This document shows, in pieces, positions 51,393 through 60,240 of a stretch of DNA of 64,000 bases. The notes beneath the pieces were generated by a model, which worked only from the letters and a program-made list of their open reading frames with translations, was not told the origin of the DNA and made no database searches. Source of the stretch: Streptomyces violaceoruber. Its GTDB lineage: Bacteria > Actinomycetota > Actinomycetes > Streptomycetales > Streptomycetaceae. A program made the position numbers and the translations under genes. Where the stretch lies: the NCBI RefSeq assembly GCF_033406955.1, contig NZ_CP137734.1:6200001-6264000 (forward strand), in the 5' to 3' direction. Within the stretch, counting starts at the first letter, position 1; every line of letters starts with the position of its first letter.

Positions 51393-51409
51393 GATCCCGA
51401 TGAGATCCC
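51388..51409. repeat. 11-bp direct repeat at the murE stop
   Basis: GATGAGATCCC occurs at 51388-51398 and 51399-51409, followed by GATCCTGATCCTGATCC. The murE stop codon lies in the first unit. Confidence 0.7.
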
Positions 51410-51452
51410 GAACGATCCAGCCGATCCTGATCCTGATCCAGGGGACGAACTT

Positions 51453-52868
51453 GTGATCACCCTCTCACTCGCCGAGATCGCAGAAGTCGTCGGCGGGCGG
51501 ATGCACGACATACCGGACGCGTCCGCCGAGGTCACCGGGCCGGTCGTCCGGGACTCCCGGGAAGCCGGGCCCGGCAGCCTCTTCGTCGCCTTCGTGGGCG
51601 AACGGGCCGACGGCCACGACTTCGCCGCGCGGGTCGTCGAAGCGGGTGCGGTGGCCGTCCTCGGCTCCCGTCCCGTCGGCGTGCCGGCGATCGTCGTGGA
51701 CGACGTCCAGGCCGCCCTGGGCGCCCTCGCCCGGCACGTCGTGCGACGCCTCGGCACCACCCTCGTGGCCCTCACCGGGTCGGCCGGCAAGACCAGCACC
51801 AAGGACCTGATCGCCCAGGTACTGCGCCGCAAGGCGCCCACGGTCTTCACGCCCGGTTCCATGAACAACGAGGTGGGGCTGCCGCTCACCGCGCTCACCG
51901 CCACCGACGAGACGAAGTTCCTCGTCCTGGAGATGGGCGCCCGCGGCATCGGCCACATCCGGTACCTCACCGAACTCACCCCGCCGAAGATCGGCGCGGT
52001 CCTCAACGTCGGCTCCGCGCACATCGGCGAGTTCGGCGGCCGGGAGCAGATCGCCCAGGCCAAGGGCGAACTCGTCGAGGCCCTGCCGCCGGCCGAGGAG
52101 GGCGGCGCCGCGATCCTCAACGCGGACGACCCGCTCGTACGGGCCATGGCCTCCCGAACGAAGGCGAAGGTGATCCTTTTCGGAGAGTCCGGCGAAGCGG
52201 ACGTTCGCGCCGAGAACGTGCGACTCACGGACACCGGACAGCCTTCCTTCAGCCTTCACACACCCTCCGGTGCAAGCGATGTGACCATGCGCCTGTACGG
52301 TGAGCACCACGTGTCGAACGCGCTCGCCGCGGCCGCCGTCGCCCACGAGTTGGGCATGTCCGCAGACGAGATCGCCACCGCGCTCTCCGAGGCGGGCTCC
52401 CTCTCCCGCTGGCGGATGGAGGTCACCGAGCGCCCGGACGGCGTGACGGTCGTCAACGACGCCTACAACGCGAACCCCGAGTCCACCAAGGCCGCGCTGC
52501 GTGCGCTGGTCGCCATGGGCAAGGGGCGTCGTACGTGGGCGGTGCTCGGCAAGATGGCCGAGCTCGGGGACGAGGCGCTCGCCGAGCACGACGCGGTCGG
52601 ACGGCTCGCCGTCCGGCTCAACGTCAGCAAGCTCGTCGCGGTCGGGGGCAGGGAAGCCCGATGGCTGCAACTGGGCGCATATAACGAGGGTTCGTGGGGT
52701 GAGGAGTCGGTGCACGTGTCCGACGCACAGGCGGCGGTCGACCTGTTGCGCAGCGAGTTGCGCCCAGGAGACGTCGTGCTCGTGAAGGCGTCCCGTTCGG
52801 TGGGTCTGGAGAGCGTCGCCACGGCGCTCCTCGAGACCGGCGCCGAGGGTGAGGTTGCCGCCCGATGA
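51453..52868 (+). CDS. murF: UDP-N-acetylmuramoyl-tripeptide-D-alanyl-D-alanine ligase MurF
   Basis: A 471-residue Mur ligase adding D-Ala-D-Ala. ATP loop TGSAGKTSTKD near 109-119, NNEVGLPLT near 138, EMGARGIGHI near 162, NDAYNANPES near 336. AGGGGAC precedes GTG 51453. Its stop overlaps the mraY start (ATGA). Confidence 0.94.
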   Translation: MITLSLAEIAEVVGGRMHDIPDASAEVTGPVVRDSREAGPGSLFVAFVGERADGHDFAARVVEAGAVAVLGSRPVGVPAIVVDDVQAALGALARHVVRRLGTTLVALTGSAGKTSTKDLIAQVLRRKAPTVFTPGSMNNEVGLPLTALTATDETKFLVLEMGARGIGHIRYLTELTPPKIGAVLNVGSAHIGEFGGREQIAQAKGELVEALPPAEEGGAAILNADDPLVRAMASRTKAKVILFGESGEADVRAENVRLTDTGQPSFSLHTPSGASDVTMRLYGEHHVSNALAAAAVAHELGMSADEIATALSEAGSLSRWRMEVTERPDGVTVVNDAYNANPESTKAALRALVAMGKGRRTWAVLGKMAELGDEALAEHDAVGRLAVRLNVSKLVAVGGREARWLQLGAYNEGSWGEESVHVSDAQAAVDLLRSELRPGDVVLVKASRSVGLESVATALLETGAEGEVAAR

Positions 52869-53959
52869 TGAAGCAGATCCTGTTCGCAGGAGTCATTGGC
52901 CTCTTCCTCACGCTGGTCGGCACCCCGCTGCTGATCAAGCTCCTGGCCCGCAAGGGCTACGGCCAGTACATCCGCGACGACGGACCGCGCGAGCACGCCA
53001 GCAAGCGCGGTACGCCGACCATGGGTGGTATCGCCTTCATCCTGGCGACGGTCGCCGCGTACTTCCTCGCCAAGGGCATCACCAGCTACCTGGACCCCGA
53101 CATCGACGCGGGGCCGACCTTCTCCGGCCTGCTGGTGCTCGGCCTGATGGTGGGCATGGGCCTGGTCGGCTTCCTCGACGACTACATCAAGATCGTCAAA
53201 CGGCGTTCGCTGGGCCTGCGGGCCAGGGCGAAGATGATCGGCCAGCTCACCGTCGGCATCGCCTTCGCCGTGCTCTCGCTTCAGTTCGCGGACAACCGGG
53301 GCAACACCCCGGCGTCCACGAAGCTGTCGTTCATCACCGACTTCGGCTGGACCATCGGCCCGGTGCTGTTCGTCGTCTGGGCGCTGTTCATGATCCTCGC
53401 GATGTCGAACGGCGTGAACCTGACCGACGGCCTGGACGGACTGGCCACCGGCGCCTCCGTCCTGGTCTTCGGCGCCTACACCTTCATCGGCGTCTGGCAG
53501 TTCCAGGAGTCCTGCGCCAACGCGCTGACCCTGACCAACCCGGGTGCCTGCTACGAGGTGAGAGACCCGCTCGACCTCGCGGTGGTCGCCTCCGCGCTGA
53601 TGGGTTCCTGCCTCGGCTTCCTGTGGTGGAACACCTCGCCGGCCAAGATCTTCATGGGCGACACCGGTTCGCTCGCGCTCGGCGGTGTGCTCGCGGGTCT
53701 GGCGATCTGCTCGCGCACCGAACTGCTGATGGCCATCCTCGGCGGCCTGTTCGTGCTGATCACCATGTCGGTGGTCATCCAGGTCGGCTCCTTCCGCCTC
53801 ACCGGCAAGCGGGTCTTCCGGATGGCGCCACTCCAGCACCACTTCGAACTCAAAGGCTGGTCCGAAGTCCTTGTCGTGGTCCGCTTCTGGATCATCCAGG
53901 GCATCTGTGTGATCGTCGGACTCGGCCTCTTCTACGCGGGATGGGCAACGGACAAGTGA
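52865..53959 (+). CDS. mraY: Phospho-N-acetylmuramoyl-pentapeptide transferase MraY
   Basis: A 364-residue integral membrane enzyme with about ten helices that makes lipid I from UDP-MurNAc-pentapeptide and undecaprenyl phosphate. Conserved cytosolic motifs: TPTMGGIAF near 53, FLDDYIKI near 102, NLTDGLDGLA near 190 (catalytic Asp) and FMGDTGSLALGG near 264, plus the H-rich APLQHHFELKGW near 320. It overlaps murF. Confidence 0.96.
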   Translation: MMKQILFAGVIGLFLTLVGTPLLIKLLARKGYGQYIRDDGPREHASKRGTPTMGGIAFILATVAAYFLAKGITSYLDPDIDAGPTFSGLLVLGLMVGMGLVGFLDDYIKIVKRRSLGLRARAKMIGQLTVGIAFAVLSLQFADNRGNTPASTKLSFITDFGWTIGPVLFVVWALFMILAMSNGVNLTDGLDGLATGASVLVFGAYTFIGVWQFQESCANALTLTNPGACYEVRDPLDLAVVASALMGSCLGFLWWNTSPAKIFMGDTGSLALGGVLAGLAICSRTELLMAILGGLFVLITMSVVIQVGSFRLTGKRVFRMAPLQHHFELKGWSEVLVVVRFWIIQGICVIVGLGLFYAGWATDK

Positions 53960-55383
53960 CCTCCTCGGTGCCTTCGGAATTCAGCGGCAAGCACGTCACC
54001 GTCGCCGGACTCGGCGTCTCCGGCGTCCCGGCGGCCAAGGTGCTGCACGGGCTCGGCGCGCAGGTCACCGTCGTCAACGACGGCGACGACGAGCGGGCCC
54101 GGACGCAGGCGGCGGAGCTGGAGCCGCTCGGCGTCACCGTGCGCCTGGGGGACGGGGACACGCTTCCCGAGGGCACCGAGCTGATCGTCACCGCACCGGG
54201 CTGGAAGCCCACCAAGCCGCTGTTCGCGGCGGCCGGACAGGCCGGCGTCCCGGTCTGGGGCGACGTGGAACTGGCCTGGCGGCTGCGCGGCCTGAACGGC
54301 CGGAAGCCCGCGCCCTGGCTCGCCGTCACCGGCACCAACGGCAAGACCACCACCGTCCAGATGCTCGCGTCGATCCTGAAGGCGGCCGGTCTGCGCACCG
54401 CCGCCGTCGGCAACATCGGCGTCTCGCTCCTGGACGCGGTCACCGGCGAGCAGGAGTACGACGTCCTCGCCGTGGAGCTGTCCAGCTACCAGCTCCACTG
54501 GGCGCCCTCGCTGCGCGCCCACTCCGCCGCCGTGCTCAACCTCGCCCCGGACCACCTCGACTGGCACGGCTCCATGGAGGCCTACGCCGCCGACAAGGGC
54601 CGCATCTACGAGGGCAATCACGTCGCCTGCGTCTACAACGTCGCCGACAAGGCCACCGAGGACCTGGTCCGCGCCGCCGACGTGGAGGAGGGCTGCCGGG
54701 CGATCGGCTTCACCCTCGGTACCCCCGGCCCCTCGCAACTCGGCGTCGTGGAGGGCCTGCTGGTCGACCGCGCCTTCGTCGAGGACCGGCAGAAGAACGC
54801 CCAGGAACTGGCCGAGGTCTCCGACGTCAATCCGCCCGCCCCGCACAACATCGCCAACGCCCTTGCCGCCGCGGGTCTCGCCCGCGCCTTCGGCGTCTCC
54901 GCGGCCGCCGTGAGGGACGGGCTGCGCGCCTTCACACCGGACGCCCACCGCATCGCGCACGTCGCCGACGTGGACGGCGTGGCCTACGTGGACGACTCCA
55001 AGGCCACCAACACCCACGCCACCGAAGCCTCCTTGGCGGCCTACGAGTCGATCGTGTGGATCGCCGGCGGGCTGGCCAAGGGCGCGACCTTCGACGAGCT
55101 GGTCGCGGGCGCGGCGAAGCGGCTGCGCGGCGCCGTCCTCATCGGCGCCGACCGCGCCCTGATCCGCGAAGCCCTGGCGCGACACGCGCCCGAAGTACCC
55201 GTGGTCGACCTCGACCGGACCGACACTGGTGCGATGCTCCAGGCCGTCCAGGAGGCGCGGCGGCTCGCCCGGCCCGGTGACACGGTGCTGCTGGCCCCGG
55301 CCTGTGCCTCCATGGACATGTTCACCAACTACAACCAGCGCGGTGACGCGTTCGCGCAGGCCGTTCGCGAACTCGGCGCCTGA
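53941..55383 (+). CDS. murD: UDP-N-acetylmuramoylalanine-D-glutamate ligase MurD
   Basis: A 480-residue Mur ligase adding D-Glu. The UDP-binding Rossmann unit has VAGLGVSG near 22, the ATP loop is VTGTNGKTTTV near 130, and DDSKATNTHAT near 350 is the C-terminal substrate motif. ATG 53941 lies inside the end of mraY (overlap 19 nt); GTG 53956, overlapping the mraY stop, is the alternative. Confidence 0.92.
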   Translation: MGNGQVTSSVPSEFSGKHVTVAGLGVSGVPAAKVLHGLGAQVTVVNDGDDERARTQAAELEPLGVTVRLGDGDTLPEGTELIVTAPGWKPTKPLFAAAGQAGVPVWGDVELAWRLRGLNGRKPAPWLAVTGTNGKTTTVQMLASILKAAGLRTAAVGNIGVSLLDAVTGEQEYDVLAVELSSYQLHWAPSLRAHSAAVLNLAPDHLDWHGSMEAYAADKGRIYEGNHVACVYNVADKATEDLVRAADVEEGCRAIGFTLGTPGPSQLGVVEGLLVDRAFVEDRQKNAQELAEVSDVNPPAPHNIANALAAAGLARAFGVSAAAVRDGLRAFTPDAHRIAHVADVDGVAYVDDSKATNTHATEASLAAYESIVWIAGGLAKGATFDELVAGAAKRLRGAVLIGADRALIREALARHAPEVPVVDLDRTDTGAMLQAVQEARRLARPGDTVLLAPACASMDMFTNYNQRGDAFAQAVRELGA

Positions 55384-55460
55384 CCCGGCCGCCTCCTGCC
55401 GCCGGGTGAACTCGGGAGGACGCGTGGGACGGTCCATGCCGACGTACAGCGGAGGCCGCG

Positions 55461-56831
55461 ATGCCCGGTAGTCCCCAGAGCCGTACCGGACGTCCGCCCG
55501 TGCAGCGGACCGTCAAGCGGCCCGCCGCACCCGGGCCGCCGCACGACAACGGCGTGCTCCGCCTCTACCACCGGCTGCGCCGCGCCTGGGACCGGCCGCT
55601 GACCGCCTACTACCTGATCTTCGGCGGCAGTGCGCTGATCACCGTGCTCGGCCTGGTGATGGTCTACTCGGCGTCCCAGATCACCGCGCTCCAGCTGTCG
55701 CTGCCCGGCTCGTACTTCTTCCGCAAGCAGGCCCTCGCCGCGCTCATCGGCGCCGGTCTCCTGGTCGCCGCGATGAAGATGCCGGTCAAGCTGCACCGGG
55801 CGCTCGCCTACCCGATCCTCGCCGGTGCCGTCTTCCTGATGATCCTGGTCCAGGTGCCCGGGATAGGAGTCGCGGTCAACGGCAACCAGAACTGGATCTC
55901 GCTGGGCGGCTCCTTCCAGATCCAGCCCAGCGAGTTCGGCAAGCTGGCCCTGGTGCTGTGGGGTGCGGACCTGCTCGCCCGCAAGCACGACAAGAAGCTG
56001 CTGACCCAGTGGAAGCACATGCTGGTACCGCTGGTGCCCGCCGCGTTCATGCTGCTCGGGCTGATCATGATCGGCGGTGACATGGGCACCGCGATCATCC
56101 TCACGGCGATCCTGTTCGGCCTGCTCTGGCTGGCCGGCGCGCCCACCCGGCTGTTCGCGGGCGTGCTCTCGATCGCCCTGCTGCTCGGCTTCATCCTCAT
56201 CAAGACCAGCGCGAACCGGATGGCCCGGCTCAACTGCCTCGGCGCCACCGACCCGGGTCCCGGCGACTCCTGCTGGCAGGCCGTGCACGGCATCTACGCC
56301 CTGGCCTCCGGCGGACTGTTCGGTTCCGGGCTCGGTGCCAGTGTGGAGAAATGGGGCCAACTCCCCGAAGCACACACCGACTTCATCTTCGCCGTCACCG
56401 GTGAGGAACTGGGCCTGGCGGGGACGCTGTCGGTGCTCGCCCTGTTCGCGGCTCTAGGCTATGCGGGTATCCGCGTGGCCGGACGCACGGAGGACCCCTT
56501 CGTGAGGTATGCCGCGGGAGGCGTGACCACCTGGATCACGGCCCAGGCCGTGATCAACATCGGTGCGGTCCTCGGGCTGCTGCCGATCGCCGGTGTCCCG
56601 CTCCCGCTGTTCTCCTACGGGGGTTCCGCCCTGCTGCCGACCATGTTCGCCATCGGTCTGCTGATCGCCTTCGCGCGTGACGAACCCGGTGCGCGGGCGG
56701 CGCTTGCGCTGCGGCAACCTCGCTTTGGTAGAAAGCGGGGAGCCGGGGGACCCGCGGCCAAGCGGAGCCCTGGGAGTTGGAACACGATGCGACGGCGCGC
56801 CTCGGCGGCGCGTTCGTCCGGAGAGCGGTGA
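55461..56831 (+). CDS. ftsW: FtsW, lipid II polymerase of the divisome (SEDS family)
   Basis: A 456-residue SEDS protein with ten membrane helices. A basic N-tail (1-45), NGNQNWISLG near 151, the conserved QPSEFGKLALV near 168 and PEAHTDFIFAVTGEELG near 310 with the essential Asp region, and a basic C-tail. It polymerises lipid II together with FtsI. GGAGG precedes ATG. Confidence 0.94.
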   Translation: MPGSPQSRTGRPPVQRTVKRPAAPGPPHDNGVLRLYHRLRRAWDRPLTAYYLIFGGSALITVLGLVMVYSASQITALQLSLPGSYFFRKQALAALIGAGLLVAAMKMPVKLHRALAYPILAGAVFLMILVQVPGIGVAVNGNQNWISLGGSFQIQPSEFGKLALVLWGADLLARKHDKKLLTQWKHMLVPLVPAAFMLLGLIMIGGDMGTAIILTAILFGLLWLAGAPTRLFAGVLSIALLLGFILIKTSANRMARLNCLGATDPGPGDSCWQAVHGIYALASGGLFGSGLGASVEKWGQLPEAHTDFIFAVTGEELGLAGTLSVLALFAALGYAGIRVAGRTEDPFVRYAAGGVTTWITAQAVINIGAVLGLLPIAGVPLPLFSYGGSALLPTMFAIGLLIAFARDEPGARAALALRQPRFGRKRGAGGPAAKRSPGSWNTMRRRASAARSSGER

Positions 56832-56837
56832 ATTTCG

Positions 56838-57932
56838 GTGCATGTCGTACTCGCCGGCGGAGGAACCGCGGGCCACATCGAGCCCGCGCTCGCCCTCGCG
56901 GACGCCCTGCGCAGGCAGGATCCGACCGTGGGGATCACGGCCCTGGGCACGGAACGCGGCCTGGAGACCCGCCTGGTGCCCGAGCGGGGTTACGAGCTGG
57001 CGCTGATCCCGGCCGTACCGCTGCCGCGCAAGCCCACCCCCGAGCTGATCACCGTCCCGGGCCGGCTGCGCGGGACGATCAAGGCGACCGAGCAGATCCT
57101 GGAGCGCACCAAGGCGGACGCGGTAGCAGGCTTCGGCGGCTACGTGGCGCTGCCCGCCTACCTCGCCGCCAAGCGGCTCGGCGTGCCGATCGTCGTGCAC
57201 GAGGCCAACGCCCGCCCCGGCCTGGCCAACAAGATCGGCTCGCGGTACGCCGCACAGGTCGCCGTCTCCACTCCCGACAGCAAGCTGCGCAACTCCCGTT
57301 ACATCGGCATCCCGCTGCGCCGCTCCATCGCCACCCTCGACCGGGCCGCCGCCCGTCCCGAGGCCCGCGCGATGTTCGGTCTCGACCCCAACCTGCCGAC
57401 GCTGCTGGTCACCGGCGGCTCGCAGGGCGCCCGCCGTCTCAACGAGGTCATCCAGCAGGTCGCGCCCTGGCTTCAGCAGGCCGGTATCCAGATCCTGCAC
57501 GCGGTCGGACCCAAGAACGAACTGCCGCAGGTCCACCAGATGCCGGGAATGCCCCCGTACATCCCGGTAAGTTATCTGGACCGGATGGACCTCGCGTACG
57601 CCGCCGCCGACATGATGCTCTGCCGCGCGGGCGCGATGACCGTCGCCGAGCTCTCCGCCGTCGGGCTTCCCGCCGCCTACGTCCCGCTGCCCATCGGCAA
57701 CGGCGAACAGCGGCTCAACGCCCAGCCGGTGGTCAAGGCCGGCGGCGGACTGCTGGTCGACGACGCGGAACTCACGCCGGAGTGGCTCCAGCAGAACGTC
57801 CTGCCCGTGCTCGCCGACCCGCACCGGCTGTACGAGATGTCCCGCGCCGCCGCCGAGTTCGGCCGCCGGGACGCCGACGACCTCCTCGTCGGCATGGTGT
57901 ACGAGGCGATCGCCGCCCGTGCGCGCCGCTAG
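56838..57932 (+). CDS. murG: MurG, lipid II synthase
   Basis: A 364-residue GT28 enzyme that adds GlcNAc to lipid I on the inner membrane face. LAGGGTAGHIEPALALA near 5-21, GFGGYVALP near 99, HEANARPGLAN near 123, GGSQGARRLN near 191, and CRAGAMTVAEL near 262. GTG 56838 lies 6 nt after the ftsW stop, so coupled. No murC follows it as in many bacteria. Confidence 0.95.
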   Translation: MHVVLAGGGTAGHIEPALALADALRRQDPTVGITALGTERGLETRLVPERGYELALIPAVPLPRKPTPELITVPGRLRGTIKATEQILERTKADAVAGFGGYVALPAYLAAKRLGVPIVVHEANARPGLANKIGSRYAAQVAVSTPDSKLRNSRYIGIPLRRSIATLDRAAARPEARAMFGLDPNLPTLLVTGGSQGARRLNEVIQQVAPWLQQAGIQILHAVGPKNELPQVHQMPGMPPYIPVSYLDRMDLAYAAADMMLCRAGAMTVAELSAVGLPAAYVPLPIGNGEQRLNAQPVVKAGGGLLVDDAELTPEWLQQNVLPVLADPHRLYEMSRAAAEFGRRDADDLLVGMVYEAIAARARR

Positions 57933-57957
57933 ACACGTCTGACGGAAGGCAGGGAGC

Positions 57958-58752
57958 GTGGCCGGACCGACCACCGCCGAGCGCGGTGCACGCCAGCAGG
58001 AGTCGTCCGGCCCGCCCCGGGTACGCCGGTTCCGCCGGCCCCGCCTTCGTACGATCATCATCCTCGCCGTCGCCCTCGTGCTCGTCGCGGGCGGAACCGT
58101 CTGGGTGCTCTACGGCTCGAACTGGACACGTCTGGAACGGGTGTCGGTCTCGGGAACGGATGTCCTGACGCCCGCACAGGTGCGCGAGGCCGCCGACGTG
58201 CCGGTCGGGGACCCGCTGGTCTCGGTCGACACGGAGGCGGTCGAGGCCCGGCTGCGCCGGAAATTGCCCCGCATTGACGAGGTCGACGTGGAGCGTTCCT
58301 GGCCGCACGGAATCGGACTGAAAGTGACGGAGCGTACTCCGGTCCTGATTGTGCAAAAGGGCCGAAACTTCGTGGAAGTGGACGATGAAGGCGTCCGTTT
58401 CGCCACGGTTTCCAAGGCCCCGAAAGACGTACCCACGCTGGAATTGGAACCGGCCCGTTCCGGCTCAGCCGCGGCGAGCCTGCGCCGCTTCGACGACGAC
58501 CGCCTGGTGCGCGAGGCGGTGCGGGTGGCCGGCCGGCTCCCGGGCAAGGTCGCCCGGGACACACGGGTCGTCAAGGTCCGTTCCTACGACGACATCTCGC
58601 TGGAGTTGAGCGGCGGTCGGACCGTGTCGTGGGGGAGTGGTGAGCAGGGTGTGCGGAAGGCCCGGGCACTCACCGCCCTCATGAAAGCGACGCCCGACGC
58701 GCGGCACTTCGACGTGAGTGTTGCCACCGCCCCGGCGTCATCCGGGAGTTGA
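57958..58752 (+). CDS. ftsQ: Divisome protein FtsQ
   Basis: A 264-residue bitopic protein: basic cytosolic tail, one membrane helix (about 33-52), a POTRA domain (RVSVSGTDVLTPAQVREAA..., begin near 60) and the beta domain. It links early and late divisome proteins. GGAAGG and GGGAG precede GTG. Confidence 0.92.
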   Translation: MAGPTTAERGARQQESSGPPRVRRFRRPRLRTIIILAVALVLVAGGTVWVLYGSNWTRLERVSVSGTDVLTPAQVREAADVPVGDPLVSVDTEAVEARLRRKLPRIDEVDVERSWPHGIGLKVTERTPVLIVQKGRNFVEVDDEGVRFATVSKAPKDVPTLELEPARSGSAAASLRRFDDDRLVREAVRVAGRLPGKVARDTRVVKVRSYDDISLELSGGRTVSWGSGEQGVRKARALTALMKATPDARHFDVSVATAPASSGS

Positions 58753-58780
58753 CGGGTATACGTGCAGGCCAGCACCCTGG

Positions 58781-58811
58781 TTGGGCAGCGCTACGGCTGA
58801 TCACATAGGGT
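58781..58811 (+). promoter_or_regulatory. ftsZ promoter-like sequence, distal
   Basis: TTGGGC (58781-58786) and TAGGGT (58806-58811), 19-nt spacing. Three ftsZ promoters are known in S. coelicolor; which of them this is cannot be decided here. Confidence 0.5.
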
Positions 58812-58842
58812 GAAAAGAAAAACGGGAGGTTCGGCGTGTTCG

Positions 58843-58872
58843 TTGAACGTGCGCCACTTGTCGACTTAGTGT
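58843..58872 (+). promoter_or_regulatory. ftsZ promoter-like sequence, middle
   Basis: TTGAAC (58843-58848) and TAGTGT (58867-58872), 18-nt spacing. The -10 overlaps a GTGTC (WhiA-like GACAC on the other strand) at 58869-58873. Confidence 0.6.
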
Positions 58873-58905
58873 CCTGTTCGGAAGAGTCCAAGGAACAGAC
58901 ACACT
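58868..58905. promoter_or_regulatory. Imperfect inverted repeat with GACAC motifs
   Basis: AGTGTCCTGTTC (58868-58879) faces GAACAGACACACT (58893-58905). Both arms contain GACAC in opposite sense (58869-58873, 58898-58902). GACAC is the core of WhiA binding sites and WhiA/WhiB are known to activate ftsZ at sporulation. Confidence 0.5.
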
Positions 58906-58908
58906 GGT

Positions 58909-58933
58909 AACCCTAAACTTCAGCGTTAGGGTT
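58909..58933. promoter_or_regulatory. Perfect inverted repeat around proximal ftsZ promoter
   Basis: AACCCTAA (58909-58916), 9-nt spacer, TTAGGGTT (58926-58933). The right arm contains a TAGGGT -10 box (58927-58932), so a factor bound here would overlap RNA polymerase. Confidence 0.55.
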
Positions 58934-59040
58934 CGGGTCGGCGCTACGGACCGTCCCAATCGGCATCAGTCGTCGGGTCGCGGGGGCATCAGTGCTTCGG
59001 CGGCCGGGCGACACGTAACTCGAGGCGAGAGGCCTTCGAC

Positions 59041-60240
59041 GTGGCAGCACCGCAGAACTACCTCGCAGTCATCAAAGTCATCGGTGTCGGCGGCGGTGGT
59101 GTCAATGCCATCAACCGGATGATCGAGGTCGGTCTCAAGGGCGTCGAGTTCATCGCCATCAACACCGACGCGCAGGCGCTGTTGATGAGCGACGCCGACG
59201 TCAAGCTCGACGTCGGCCGCGAACTCACCCGCGGACTCGGCGCCGGAGCCAACCCGGCCGTCGGCCGCAAGGCCGCCGAGGACCACCGCGAGGAGATCGA
59301 GGAGGTCCTCAAGGGGGCCGACATGGTCTTCGTGACAGCCGGTGAAGGCGGCGGCACCGGCACCGGCGGCGCGCCCGTCGTGGCCAACATCGCCCGCTCG
59401 CTGGGCGCCCTCACCATCGGCGTGGTCACCCGCCCGTTCACCTTCGAGGGACGGCGCCGGGCCAACCAGGCCGAGGACGGCATCGCGGAACTCCGCGAAG
59501 AGGTCGACACCCTCATCGTCATCCCCAACGACCGGCTGCTGTCCATCTCGGACCGCCAGGTCAGCGTGCTCGACGCGTTCAAGTCCGCCGACCAGGTGCT
59601 GCTCTCCGGTGTGCAGGGCATCACCGACCTCATCACCACCCCCGGCCTGATCAACCTGGACTTCGCCGACGTGAAGTCGGTCATGTCCGAGGCGGGTTCG
59701 GCCCTCATGGGCATCGGCTCCGCCCGCGGCGACGACCGCGCGGTGGCCGCCGCCGAGATGGCGATCTCCTCGCCGCTGCTCGAGGCGTCCATCGACGGCG
59801 CCCGCGGCGTGCTGCTCTCCATCTCCGGCGGCTCCGACCTCGGCCTGTTCGAGATCAACGAGGCCGCCCAGCTGGTCAGCGAGGCCGCGCACCCCGAGGC
59901 CAACATCATCTTCGGCGCGGTCATCGACGACGCCCTCGGCGACGAGGTGCGGGTCACCGTGATCGCGGCCGGCTTCGACGGGGGCCAGCCGCCGTCCAAG
60001 CGGGACAACGTCCTCGGGTCCTCCTCGGCCAAGCGCGAGGAGCCCACCCCGGCCCGGCCGTCCGAGAGCCGTCCGTCCTTCGGCTCGCTCGGCAGCGTCA
60101 AGCCGAAGGAGGAGCCGGAGCCGGCCCCCGTGCCGGAGCCGGTCGCCGACCTGCCGGTCTCCCCGCCGCCGGTCCCGCCGTCGCGCACCTACTCGGACAG
60201 CGCGGCCGAGGAACTGGACGTGCCGGACTTCCTGAAGTGA
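59041..60240 (+). CDS. ftsZ: Cell division protein FtsZ
   Basis: A 399-residue tubulin homologue that forms the Z-ring and, in sporulating hyphae, ladders of septa. The GTP motif GGGTGTG is at 103-109, the synergy loop NLDFADVKSVM near 204, followed by a Pro/Glu-rich linker (about 320-385) and the C-terminal peptide LDVPDFLK that binds SepF and others. GAGAGG lies 10 nt before GTG 59041. Its stop overlaps the next start (GTGA). Confidence 0.98.
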   Translation: MAAPQNYLAVIKVIGVGGGGVNAINRMIEVGLKGVEFIAINTDAQALLMSDADVKLDVGRELTRGLGAGANPAVGRKAAEDHREEIEEVLKGADMVFVTAGEGGGTGTGGAPVVANIARSLGALTIGVVTRPFTFEGRRRANQAEDGIAELREEVDTLIVIPNDRLLSISDRQVSVLDAFKSADQVLLSGVQGITDLITTPGLINLDFADVKSVMSEAGSALMGIGSARGDDRAVAAAEMAISSPLLEASIDGARGVLLSISGGSDLGLFEINEAAQLVSEAAHPEANIIFGAVIDDALGDEVRVTVIAAGFDGGQPPSKRDNVLGSSSAKREEPTPARPSESRPSFGSLGSVKPKEEPEPAPVPEPVADLPVSPPPVPPSRTYSDSAAEELDVPDFLK

